A DNA stretch of 64,000 bases from Bacteroidales bacterium. Lineage in GTDB: Bacteria; Bacteroidota; Bacteroidia; Bacteroidales; UBA3824. Position numbers and translations under genes: made by a program. Positions 1-9,275 of this stretch are shown piece by piece (position 1 is the first letter of the stretch; each line of letters starts with the position of its first letter). The notes beneath the pieces were generated by a model. The model was given only the letters and a program-made list of their open reading frames with translations. It ran no database searches and had not been told where the DNA came from. The DNA lies in contig JAFPYR010000083.1 in NCBI GenBank assembly GCA_017412115.1, positions 1-64,000 on the forward strand, written 5' to 3'.

Positions 1-48
1 CATTGTAAATTTTATGTTTTTTTGGGGCTTTGTAATTTTTTTTTTTTT

Positions 49-92
49 CTTTTTGAAAATTGCACTTTACCTTTGAAACCGAGTTAAGATTA
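49..92 (+). promoter_or_regulatory. Putative promoter block upstream of the first susC-like gene
   Basis: This AT-rich leader holds TACCTTTG at 68-75, an exact match to the Bacteroidota -7 consensus TAnnTTTG. No TTTG lies at the expected 19-21 bases upstream, so only the -7 half is supported. The whole 44-base block recurs with about 80% identity at 5631-5672 ahead of the second susC-like gene. The rest of 1-209 is poly-T-rich and shows no gene. Confidence 0.4.
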
Positions 93-209
93 TTGCAAAA
101 AGTTTATCAAACAACTTTTGAAAGAAGAAAATTATGCGGGGGAGTTTTTTTTTAATGGAAGATTATGCTGATTATTATTTTTTTTTTATAAATAACTAAA
201 TTTTATTTT

Positions 210-3200
210 ATGAGACGATTGATTTTTCTGGGATTGTTAATACTATTGATCCCTTTTGCTCTGAATGCTCAGAACATCAGAGTATCTGGTACGGTTGTCG
301 ATGACGGCAACGTGCCGCTACCGGGTGTCAATGTCGTTGAAGAGGGTACTACAAACGGTACTATTACAGACATTGATGGTAATTATTCATTGGAGGTACC
401 TTCCGATGCAAAAATTTCGTTTTCTTTTATCGGTTTTATGAATCATACGGAAATCGTGAACGGACGTTCTACTATTTCGGTTGCGATGAAACCCGATAAT
501 CAAGAAATCGAAGAAGTGGTGGTTGTAGGTTACGGTACACAAAGAAAAGAAGCTGTTACGGGTTCGGTTGCCTCTGTTAAAGGCGACGACATGAGAGCCG
601 TTGCGGGTTCCAACATTACCCAGTCTTTGCAGGGCCGCGTAGCCGGCGTTGAAATGACACAGACTTCTTCAAAACCGGGCGAGACGATGCAGATCCGTAT
701 CCGCGGTACGCGTTCTCTTAACGCAAGCAACGACCCGCTTATCGTCCTTGACGGTATTCCTTTTGCAGGAAACCTCTCCGACATCAACCCCTCAGACATC
801 AAATCTTTGGACATCTTAAAAGACGCTTCCGCAACCGCAATCTACGGTTCGCGCGGTGCAAACGGCGTTATCATTATCACTACCAACAGAGGTTCAGAAG
901 GTCAGAAAGCGCAGTTTTCTTACAACGGATACTACGGTGTTAAGAAACTTTTCTCAAAATTCCCGATGATGGACGGTGAAGAGTTCGTAAAACTGCGTGA
1001 GGCAAGAGGTCAGTTCAAAAATTCTGTTGATGAGGCTAACAGCAACAATGTTGACTGGCAAGACCTTTATTTTGAAACTGGTATGGTTACAAGCCATGAC
1101 ATCGGCGTTACCGGCGGTACAAAAGCAGGAAGTTACTCTTTCGGTCTTGGTTATTACAAAGAGGAAGCGGTTGTTCCTTCGCAGGATTTTTCAAGATTTT
1201 CTTTGAGAGGTTCTGTTGATCAGAAACTCGGAGATTATTTTAAAGTAGGTTTTTCAACCACCAACAACTATTCTATCACCAACGATGCAAACCAGATTTT
1301 TACTATTCTTTCTGCATCTCCTATTGTTAATATTTACAATGAGGATGGCTCTGTAAAAGATCGTGTTGATAATACGGACGGAAAACGTTACGTAGTAACT
1401 GCTGACAAAGTAAACGACCTCGGCGATCAATATTCAAATCAGAAAAAAGTATTTGGTTCTTACAACACTTTCTACGGTGAGGCAGAACTTCCTTATGTTA
1501 AAGGTTTGAAATATAGAATTAACGTAGGTCTTAACTTCCGTCATCAGAACAACGGTAATTATACCGGCGTAGGTGTTTTCAGCGGTACTCCTACTGCTAA
1601 TTCTAATGCTTCGATTACTAACTCGCTCTCTACAAACTGGGCTGTTGAAAATCTTATTACATACGATAAAATTTTCGCAGAAAAACATTCTATTAATTTC
1701 GTAGCAATGTATTCTGCTGAAGAGAATATGTATAATTCTTCTAATTTAGGTGCTAAAGACATTCAGTCTGACCATTTCTTATATTACAATCTTGGTCGTA
1801 CAGACTCTCCTTATACTGTTGATCCTTCAAATCAGGGTTATCAGAAATCAGGTCTTATCTCTTATATGGGTAGAGTTATGTATTCTTACGACAGCAAATA
1901 CATGATTAGCGCAACAGTAAGAAGTGATGGTTCTTCACGTCTTGCCGAAGGTCATAAATGGCACACTTATCCTGCTGTTTCATTCGGTTGGAATGTTAGA
2001 AACGAGGCATTTATGGAAAGTTTAGACTGGCTTGATCAGTTGAAAGTACGTGCCGGTTACGGTGAGACTTCAAACCAATCTGTTGATCCTTACAAAACTA
2101 TTGGTCTTCTTGGTACTTCGGCTTATAACTTTGGCGGCAAAAACACAACCGGTATGAGAGTTACTGAACTTCCGAATGAAGAACTCGGTTGGGAATATTC
2201 TACGACATGGAACTTCGGTCTTGATATGGCTTTTTTCAGAAACCGTTTGAATGTTACTGCTGAATACTATTCTATGAAAACCAATAAAGTTCTTTTGGGT
2301 ATTTCAATGCCCGGTTCAACGGGTGTAAATTCCGTTATGGCTAACATTGGTAAAACTCAGAACAGAGGTTTCGAGATGAGCGTAGACGGTACTATTATCG
2401 ACAACAAAAACGGTTGGACTTGGACGGCTGGCGTAAACTTCTACGTAAACCGCAACAAACTTGTTGAACTTGCCTCAGGTCAGACCGAAGACAAAGGTAA
2501 TAACTGGTTTGTGGGTATGCCTATTGATTGTATTTATGATTTCAAATACGAAGGTCTTTGGCAGGAAGATGAAGAAGATATGAGAAAAATTCTTGAACCT
2601 TCAGGTAGCGCAGGTATGATTAAAGTAGAATACACCGGCGAATACGGCTCTGACGGCAAACCTGTTAGAAAAATCAATGACGATGATAGAATTCCTCAAA
2701 GCATGGAATGTGATTTCCAAGGCGGTTTCAATACTACTCTTGCATGGAAAAACATTGATTTGAACATCGTAGGCGCATTCAAAGCAGGCGGAATTCTTAT
2801 CAGCACTCTTTACGGTGGTTCAGGTTATTTGAACCTTTTATCAACCAAAAACAACAACGTTTCTGTCGATTACTGGACTCCCGAAAACACTGGTTCACGT
2901 TATCCCAATCCTAAAGCAGAACGCAGCGGTGATAATGCAAAATATGCAAGTACACTCGGTTATTTTGATGCTTCATACTTGAAAATCCGTACTATTACTC
3001 TCGGATATAATTTTGAAAAACTTCCCGCTTTGAAAAAAGCCGGTATTTCAAAAATGAGAGTTTACTTCTCTGTTATCAATCCGTTCGTAATGTTCTCTCC
3101 CTACAAGAAAGAATCAGGCATGGATCCTGAGACCAACTCTTACGGTAACGAAAACTCTGCTGTGGAATACGGTCAGAAGCGTTTGCTTACCATCGGTACC

Positions 3201-3251
3201 AATACGCCGTCTACGAGAACTTATATGGTCGGTATGAATTTTACATTTTAA
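210..3251 (+). CDS. SusC-like TonB-dependent outer-membrane receptor (first pair)
   Basis: This is a 1013-residue SusC/RagA-family receptor that would import an oligosaccharide or other bulky ligand across the outer membrane with its SusD partner and TonB-ExbBD energy. A signal peptide ends near residue 20 (FALNA/Q). A carboxypeptidase-regulatory-like domain follows at about 22-95, then a TonB box (EEVVVVGYG, 101-109), the plug at about 115-230 (with LDGIPF and DASATAIYGSRGANGV) and a C-terminal 22-strand-type barrel ending in an aromatic residue. The susD-like gene starts 24 bases downstream. No glycoside hydrolase lies beside the pair, so the substrate cannot be inferred. The first 110 residues are nearly the same as in the receptor at 5906. 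Confidence 0.95.
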   Translation: MRRLIFLGLLILLIPFALNAQNIRVSGTVVDDGNVPLPGVNVVEEGTTNGTITDIDGNYSLEVPSDAKISFSFIGFMNHTEIVNGRSTISVAMKPDNQEIEEVVVVGYGTQRKEAVTGSVASVKGDDMRAVAGSNITQSLQGRVAGVEMTQTSSKPGETMQIRIRGTRSLNASNDPLIVLDGIPFAGNLSDINPSDIKSLDILKDASATAIYGSRGANGVIIITTNRGSEGQKAQFSYNGYYGVKKLFSKFPMMDGEEFVKLREARGQFKNSVDEANSNNVDWQDLYFETGMVTSHDIGVTGGTKAGSYSFGLGYYKEEAVVPSQDFSRFSLRGSVDQKLGDYFKVGFSTTNNYSITNDANQIFTILSASPIVNIYNEDGSVKDRVDNTDGKRYVVTADKVNDLGDQYSNQKKVFGSYNTFYGEAELPYVKGLKYRINVGLNFRHQNNGNYTGVGVFSGTPTANSNASITNSLSTNWAVENLITYDKIFAEKHSINFVAMYSAEENMYNSSNLGAKDIQSDHFLYYNLGRTDSPYTVDPSNQGYQKSGLISYMGRVMYSYDSKYMISATVRSDGSSRLAEGHKWHTYPAVSFGWNVRNEAFMESLDWLDQLKVRAGYGETSNQSVDPYKTIGLLGTSAYNFGGKNTTGMRVTELPNEELGWEYSTTWNFGLDMAFFRNRLNVTAEYYSMKTNKVLLGISMPGSTGVNSVMANIGKTQNRGFEMSVDGTIIDNKNGWTWTAGVNFYVNRNKLVELASGQTEDKGNNWFVGMPIDCIYDFKYEGLWQEDEEDMRKILEPSGSAGMIKVEYTGEYGSDGKPVRKINDDDRIPQSMECDFQGGFNTTLAWKNIDLNIVGAFKAGGILISTLYGGSGYLNLLSTKNNNVSVDYWTPENTGSRYPNPKAERSGDNAKYASTLGYFDASYLKIRTITLGYNFEKLPALKKAGISKMRVYFSVINPFVMFSPYKKESGMDPETNSYGNENSAVEYGQKRLLTIGTNTPSTRTYMVGMNFTF

Positions 3252-3275
3252 TTGATTATAATATTTAAGTAAATA

Positions 3276-5246
3276 ATGAAAACAAATTTAAAATATATAT
3301 TAGCGGTTGCTTCATTGCTTGGGCTTTCTTCTTGTGATGATATTCTTGACGAAGAACCGCGCGGAGTTTTCACTCCGGAATATTATAAAACTGACAAGGG
3401 TATTGAAGGCGGTCTTGTAGGACTTTATCAAAACCTGCGTTATGTTTACGGAAATATGTACTTCTTCAACTCTCTTGAAACCGGTACTGACGAATATACA
3501 TGGGCGCAAAGTGCTGATGGTAACTTCAAAGATGCAGACCTTTCGGGTGTCGGTACTTTAACTCCTTCTTCGTCTCGAAGCGACGTTTTGTGGGGTAATG
3601 CATTTTCAAGTATCAACTCTGTAAACTACATTCTTGAATATGCCGGTGAGGCCGGTGTGTCAAATCAACTTTTGGCGGAGGCTTATTTCTTCCGTGGTTT
3701 CAATTATTTCTGTCTTGTTCAGACATTCGGCGGTGTGCCGTTGGATTTGGGTTGTGGAGTATTGAAACCTGTTATAGAGACAGTTAGAACAAGTAAGAGA
3801 AATACTGTTCCGGAAGTTTACAAGCAGATTTTCTCTGACCTTAAATTTGCAGTTGATAATCTTCCTGATAATCCGCGTTTGACAGGTACAGTTACTAAAA
3901 ACGTGGCAAGATTTTTCCTTTCAAAGGCGTATTTGACCTACGGTTGGTGGCTTGAAAATCCGAATGATATTCCCACTTATCCTCAATGTTCAAGAACTGA
4001 CCTTGACGGACACGATTACAATTGGTATTTTGAACAAGCTTACAATCTGTCAAAAGAAGCTATTGATAATCCCGGTCCTTACGGTTTGATGCCTACTTAT
4101 TACGATGTAAATCTCGGTGCTAATGACAGAAACAGGGAATGTATGTTTTATGCCGATAGAACCGAAAGTAGTGCATATTATAATGGTGGCGACCTTTCAT
4201 ACGCCGGTGGTAGCGGAACAGAACAGACTACGGTTTGGGCTCCGACATGGAACTATTGTAACTTGCGTGCTTATAAGTCTGATAAAGGTTCTATTTTGAA
4301 TGAAAAGGGCGAAGAAACCAATCAAATAGACCCGTGTAAACGTGAGGCTGCTCAATGGGCAGGTCGTCCGTGGACTCGTATGGCTCCTGTTCAGGAAGTG
4401 TTCTTGAATATTTTCACTGATAAGGACAAGGATTCTCGTTATGACGGAACGTTTGTAACCGTTTACCGTGGCAACTGGGCAAAGGACGGTGATAAAACCG
4501 AAACTTATTACAATGCTAACCTTATGCCTATTAAAAACGGTGATGCTGTCTTGACATTCGTACCTGAACAGCTTTCTACAACGGTAGAATATCCGCAAGC
4601 CGGTTTGGGTAAAAGCAATGTAGGTGCAGGAGAAACTGAAGGCCGTGCCGATTGGGTTATCGAACCCGAAAGCATAAGCCGTAACGCTTATCCCGGACTT
4701 TGGAAACTCGGAACTTACCGTACTGACAACGGTAACGGTTTAGGTCAGCCTAACGGCGCATTAACCCGTCCGTTTGTAATTGCTAAATTCTCTGAACTTT
4801 ACCTTATCGCTGCCGAGGCTGCCGTAAAATTGGGCAAAAATACCGAAGCACGCGATTTAATAAACGTTTTGCGTGAAAGAGCCGGTAAATGGAGCTTTAG
4901 CAATGCAGAAAACAAGGCTGTCAGCGAAGATTATTCTTCAGACTTAACAGATGCTACTCCTGCAACCATCGACATTGATTACATTCTTGATGAGCGTATG
5001 AGAGAACTTTTTGGTGAAGGTATTCGTTGGTATGACCTTGCACGTACCCAGACATGGGAAAAACGTGCTGGTGAATATACTATATGCGATCAAAATGCTG
5101 ACAAAGCATGGTGCGAAAGAAAAACCGTTAAACGTACTATCGAGAAATTCAATTATCTCCGTCCTATTCCGACGGGACAATTGAATTCTATGGATATGTC
5201 GGCTGAAGATGTTAGCGCATATCAAAATCCCGGTTATGATAAATAG
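3276..5246 (+). CDS. SusD/RagB-like surface nutrient-binding lipoprotein (first pair)
   Basis: This 656-residue SusD/RagB-family lipoprotein would cap the preceding SusC-like barrel on the cell surface and deliver the ligand. The signal peptide ends in a lipobox with Cys20 (GLSSC), followed by DD, which resembles a lipoprotein surface-export signal. The helical TPR-like N-terminal half includes the LAEAYFFRGFNYF segment. The C-terminus has the family hallmarks LNVLRERAG, DERMRELFGEG and IRWYDLART, and ends in YQNPGYDK. The length is at the long end for the family. A strong terminator follows, so this susCD pair appears to be its own transcription unit without an enzyme gene. Confidence 0.93.
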   Translation: MKTNLKYILAVASLLGLSSCDDILDEEPRGVFTPEYYKTDKGIEGGLVGLYQNLRYVYGNMYFFNSLETGTDEYTWAQSADGNFKDADLSGVGTLTPSSSRSDVLWGNAFSSINSVNYILEYAGEAGVSNQLLAEAYFFRGFNYFCLVQTFGGVPLDLGCGVLKPVIETVRTSKRNTVPEVYKQIFSDLKFAVDNLPDNPRLTGTVTKNVARFFLSKAYLTYGWWLENPNDIPTYPQCSRTDLDGHDYNWYFEQAYNLSKEAIDNPGPYGLMPTYYDVNLGANDRNRECMFYADRTESSAYYNGGDLSYAGGSGTEQTTVWAPTWNYCNLRAYKSDKGSILNEKGEETNQIDPCKREAAQWAGRPWTRMAPVQEVFLNIFTDKDKDSRYDGTFVTVYRGNWAKDGDKTETYYNANLMPIKNGDAVLTFVPEQLSTTVEYPQAGLGKSNVGAGETEGRADWVIEPESISRNAYPGLWKLGTYRTDNGNGLGQPNGALTRPFVIAKFSELYLIAAEAAVKLGKNTEARDLINVLRERAGKWSFSNAENKAVSEDYSSDLTDATPATIDIDYILDERMRELFGEGIRWYDLARTQTWEKRAGEYTICDQNADKAWCERKTVKRTIEKFNYLRPIPTGQLNSMDMSAEDVSAYQNPGYDK

Positions 5247-5273
5247 ATTTTTCTTTTAACATCTTTTAATACT

Positions 5274-5310
5274 AAGACCGTCTTAATTCTTTTAAGGCGG
5301 TCTTTTTTTT
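5274..5310 (+). terminator. Rho-independent terminator after the first susCD pair
   Basis: The arms AAGACCGTCTTAA (5274-5286) and TTAAGGCGGTCTT (5292-5304) form a 13-pair stem with one G-T wobble, followed by an unbroken T-run to 5310. It lies 28 bases after the susD stop codon. Confidence 0.92.
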
Positions 5311-5905
5311 AGGGGGAAATTTGCACTTTTTTAGGGCATAAAAACCACTTTTTTGGTGTACTAAAAAACATTTTTTTGCCATTAAAAATACGATAAAGGT
5401 ATAATATACAATTAAAATCTTTTTTACATAAAATTAACTTTAAATGTTAAAAAATGCTTTTAAGTAAAATTTACATTACAAAAAATAAGGTTATGTTTGA
5501 AATGTAAACTTTACATTTTTGCCTGTCTGAAGGTTAAATTTTCTATTTTTTTAAAATTATTTAATATTGATTTTTAGCCTTTTACACAAAAAACTAATTT
5601 TTTGTTTCAAAAAAATACAAAAAAATTTTTCTTTTTGGATTTTGCAATTTATCTTCGTAACTGTTAAGATTAGTTAAGGGGTGTTAATTACGAACATCAA
5701 TTTTAACAGACTAAAATTAATTATACGGGATACGACAACATAAAAAATGTTTTATCAACTATCTTACTGACGAAACAATTTAAAAAAAAAGACTATTAAC
5801 TTTGATGTTTTTACCATTTAGAAAAAATGCAAGTTAGTTAGTCTTTAGTAACAAAATAGAGTTTTAATTTTTTTTATTAACAATAACCAAATAATAAATT
5901 TTTTT
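5311..5905. other. Long AT-rich intergenic leader before the second susC-like gene
   Basis: No plausible gene was found in this 595-base gap. It contains the copy (5631-5672) of the block seen upstream of the first susC-like gene and a -7-like box at 5797-5804. It also has many A and T runs and several copies of short words such as TTACAT and ACTTTTTT. The long leader would leave room for regulation, but no riboswitch fold was recognised. Confidence 0.6.
5797..5804 (+). promoter_or_regulatory. Putative -7 element (TAACTTTG) for the second susC operon
   Basis: TAACTTTG matches TAnnTTTG exactly and would put the transcript start near 5811, leaving a leader of about 95 bases. No good -33 TTTG is present at the right distance. 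An imperfect alternative, TATCTTCG, lies at 5650-5657 in the block shared with the first susC gene. Confidence 0.45.
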
Positions 5906-8900
5906 ATGAGAAGATTGATTTTATTGGGGTTATTTATTATGCTAATCCCGTTTGCTTTGAATGCTCAAAGCATCAGGGTATCAGGTACAGTTCTCGATGA
6001 TCAGAACGAACCTCTGCCCGGTGTTAATGTCATTCAAGTAGGTACCACGAATGGTACAATCACGGACATTGACGGTAAATACGAGTTGCAAGTTCCGTCT
6101 GATGCCCAACTTACGTTTTCATTTATCGGTTTTTCCAACCACACCGAAAATGTTGACGGAAGGTCAAACATCACAGTTACTTTGAAATCTGACAACAAAG
6201 AACTGGATGAAGTCGTAGTTGTCGGCTACGGTACGATGAAAAAATCCGACGTTTCGGGTTCTGTCGTATCGGTCGATACAAAAGACATGATGAAGCGTGC
6301 ACCCGCTAACGTAAACCAAGGTTTGCAAGGTGCTGCTGCCGGTGTTATGGTAACCGCGCAAGACGGTTCGCCGGACGGTAATTCACAAGTACGTATCCGT
6401 GGTGTTGCAACCATCAACGGTAGTGCTGCTCCTCTTTATGTAGTAGACGGCGTTCAGGTTGGTACTGACGCTAACTTCCTTAACCCTGCCGATATTCAGA
6501 GCATTGAGGTTTTGAAAGACGCTTCTGCAACCGCTATTTACGGTGCTGCCGGTGCTAACGGTGTTATCATGATTACCACCAAACACGGTGATAAAGGTAA
6601 AGCAAGATTCGATTTCTCCGCTGATTTCGGCGTTCAGGTTCTTCCTTACCACATCGATGTTTGCGACATTGATCAGTATGCTAAAAACATCCGTCAGGCG
6701 CGTCTTAACGACAACGGCTATTATGACGATGCAACAAGCCTTAACAACCAGATTTGGAGCGAAAAATTTGACGGTAAAAGAGACGAAATCGACTGGCAGA
6801 GCGAACTTACACGCCTCGGTCTCAAACAACAGTACAATATGTCTGTTGCCGGCGGTAACGAAAACACTCAGGCTATGTTCTCGGCTTCTTACCTCAAAAA
6901 CAACGGTATCTTGAAAAACTCTGCTTACGAAAGAGCTACCGCAAGAGTAAACGTAAAATCCAAAATCACCGATTTCTTGGAAGCTGGCGGCGATTTGAAC
7001 TATGTTTACACTCGTTCTAACGGTTCTAACTTCGGTGCAGGTCAAAACAACTTGAACCTTTCTTCTCACAGAGACTTGGCTTATATCTGCCCGACGTTGG
7101 ATTATATCGACGGCGACCGTTATGTAGCTGCAAGACTTGAAAACGAAGACGGTTCTTACGGTGTTCCTATGCAGGGTACTAACGTAAACGAAGGTATTAC
7201 CGACGGTATGGACAACCCCTTGGCAAGAATTTATGAAAACAACGCTGTTTCAAAATCTAACCGTATGTTCACAAGCCTTTACGGTCAGGTTAATATTATC
7301 AAAGGTTTGTCTTTCAAATCAGTAGGTTCTTTGAACTTCTACTCTTCTGACTGGAACAACTTTGAAATCGTTCCCCACAGATACAATCCTTCTATCACGG
7401 GTGAACTCGAAGAAGTAAAATTGGCAAGAAACTCTACAAACGCTTTTTCTATCAGCCAAAGTCAAAATACTACGATTAACATCGAAAACTATTTGACTTA
7501 CAACTGGAAAAACGACATTCACAACATCTCTGCAATGATTGGTCAGGAAGCTTCAGACTCTTGGGGTGAATGGGTTAGCGCAAGCGCAAGAGAGTTTATC
7601 AGCGAGGCTAACAGAAAACTTTCTTTGACTACCAATACCGAAACTATCAACGGTGACGGTGCTTACAACGCAAAAGTAAGAGGTATCTCTTATTTCGGTC
7701 GTTTGACTTACAGCGCATTCGACAAATATATTTTGACGGCTACTATCCGTCGTGACGGTTCTTCTAACTTCGGTTCTGGTAATCGTTGGGGTACTTTCCC
7801 CTCAGTTGCTTTGGCTTGGAGAATTTCTCAAGAAGATTTCTTGGCTAACAACGAAATCATTACTAACTTAAAACTCCGTCTCGGCTGGGGTCAGACAGGT
7901 AACTCGGGCGGTGCAACAGATCTTTGTATTCCTCACTTGACTTCAAGTGGAGTACTTTATCACTTCTTCCCGCAAAACGGTACTATGGGTAACTGGGGTT
8001 ATTCTGGTAACACCCTCACCGGTCTTGAAACTGTTACCGTGGACAGCAACCTTAAATGGGAAACCAACGAACAGACCAACATCGGTATCGACTTAGGTCT
8101 TCTCGGCGGTCAAATCAACATGACTCTTGATTACTTTATCCGTAAATCTAAAGACTTGTTGCTTTACAGAAACATCCGTTCATCATCAGGCGTTTCTCAG
8201 GTTTACACCAACTACGGTGAAATCAACAACCAAGGTCTTGAAATCATGGTTAACTACCAGAAACGTGTAGGTGATTGGAATTTTGCTGCTACACTTACTG
8301 GTTCTACTATCAAAAACGAAGTTAAAAAGATGGGTAACCCTGTTATGGCTACTAACGACGGTGGTGATAACGACCCCGCTGCTAAAACTTCTGACGGTTC
8401 TAACATCGGTACAATCGGTGCTGCATCAGGTTTCCACTGGGGCGACCACTCAAGAAGTCAAGAAGGTGAGGCTGTAGGTTCTTACTACGGATATGTAGTA
8501 GAAGGTATCTTCAGATCTGAAGAAGAACTTGCTGCTGCTAACAGACTTGCCACTGACAAAGCTATAGAGAGAGGCGATGTTACGCCTGATGAAAAAGATC
8601 CTAACAAAATTTTGGAATACTACCAAGTAGAAGGTACAAAAGTTGGTGACTTCAAATTCAAAGATATCAATGGTGATGGTAAAATCACTGAAGATGACCG
8701 TCAAATTTTGGGCAATGGTTTTCCGAAATTCAACTACGGTATCAACCTTACCGCTAATTACAAAAATTGGGATTTCTCAATCTATGGTTACGGTGTAGCA
8801 GGTTACAAGATTTTCTCTTACTCTGCAATGCGTCTTAGCACAATGTTCTCTGGTGATGACCAAACTGTTCCGAACCTCTTGAAAGAAAGCTCTGACGATG

Positions 8901-9238
8901 CTTGGAGTCCTGAAAACCCGAACGGCTCATTGCCCAGACTTTCTATCACTGACGTAAACTACAACATGAGAGCTTCTGATGCTTGGGTTAAAAAAGCAGA
9001 TTATTTCAAAATCAGCAATATCCAAGTTGGTTATACTTTCCCGCGTCAGACAATCGAACGCTTAAAACTCTCTAACGCAAGAGTTTACGTATCAGTAAGC
9101 AACCTTGTAACATTCTCTAAATACAAAAAATACGGTGATCCGGAAGTTGGTCAGGGCTGCGTACTTTACACAGGTTTGGATGCTGGACGTTATCCTATGC
9201 CGAGAGTATTCCAAGCTGGTTTAAGTTTCTCATTCTAA
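5906..9238 (+). CDS. SusC-like TonB-dependent outer-membrane receptor (second pair)
   Basis: This is a 1110-residue SusC-family receptor, about 100 residues longer than the first. The signal peptide ends near residue 20 (FALNA/Q). A carboxypeptidase-regulatory-like domain (about 22-95), TonB box DEVVVVGYG (101-109), plug (LYVVDGVQV, DASATAIYGAAGANGV) and barrel follow. Near the C-terminus is a short calcium-type loop, FKDINGDGKITEDDRQILG, common in the long SusC receptors of polysaccharide loci. It heads a + strand unit with the susD-like gene 37 bases downstream and then three lipoproteins. The substrate is not predictable from context because no degrading enzyme is encoded nearby. Confidence 0.95.
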   Translation: MRRLILLGLFIMLIPFALNAQSIRVSGTVLDDQNEPLPGVNVIQVGTTNGTITDIDGKYELQVPSDAQLTFSFIGFSNHTENVDGRSNITVTLKSDNKELDEVVVVGYGTMKKSDVSGSVVSVDTKDMMKRAPANVNQGLQGAAAGVMVTAQDGSPDGNSQVRIRGVATINGSAAPLYVVDGVQVGTDANFLNPADIQSIEVLKDASATAIYGAAGANGVIMITTKHGDKGKARFDFSADFGVQVLPYHIDVCDIDQYAKNIRQARLNDNGYYDDATSLNNQIWSEKFDGKRDEIDWQSELTRLGLKQQYNMSVAGGNENTQAMFSASYLKNNGILKNSAYERATARVNVKSKITDFLEAGGDLNYVYTRSNGSNFGAGQNNLNLSSHRDLAYICPTLDYIDGDRYVAARLENEDGSYGVPMQGTNVNEGITDGMDNPLARIYENNAVSKSNRMFTSLYGQVNIIKGLSFKSVGSLNFYSSDWNNFEIVPHRYNPSITGELEEVKLARNSTNAFSISQSQNTTINIENYLTYNWKNDIHNISAMIGQEASDSWGEWVSASAREFISEANRKLSLTTNTETINGDGAYNAKVRGISYFGRLTYSAFDKYILTATIRRDGSSNFGSGNRWGTFPSVALAWRISQEDFLANNEIITNLKLRLGWGQTGNSGGATDLCIPHLTSSGVLYHFFPQNGTMGNWGYSGNTLTGLETVTVDSNLKWETNEQTNIGIDLGLLGGQINMTLDYFIRKSKDLLLYRNIRSSSGVSQVYTNYGEINNQGLEIMVNYQKRVGDWNFAATLTGSTIKNEVKKMGNPVMATNDGGDNDPAAKTSDGSNIGTIGAASGFHWGDHSRSQEGEAVGSYYGYVVEGIFRSEEELAAANRLATDKAIERGDVTPDEKDPNKILEYYQVEGTKVGDFKFKDINGDGKITEDDRQILGNGFPKFNYGINLTANYKNWDFSIYGYGVAGYKIFSYSAMRLSTMFSGDDQTVPNLLKESSDDAWSPENPNGSLPRLSITDVNYNMRASDAWVKKADYFKISNIQVGYTFPRQTIERLKLSNARVYVSVSNLVTFSKYKKYGDPEVGQGCVLYTGLDAGRYPMPRVFQAGLSFSF

Positions 9239-9275
9239 TTTAAAAATTTAAACGTTTTTTTTAACTGAATTTAAT

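Noticed and set aside
6383-7069. A 228-codon minus-strand frame inside the second susC gene
   Set aside because: It is a shadow of the strongly biased susC codon use and shows no signal, motif or spacing expected of a gene.
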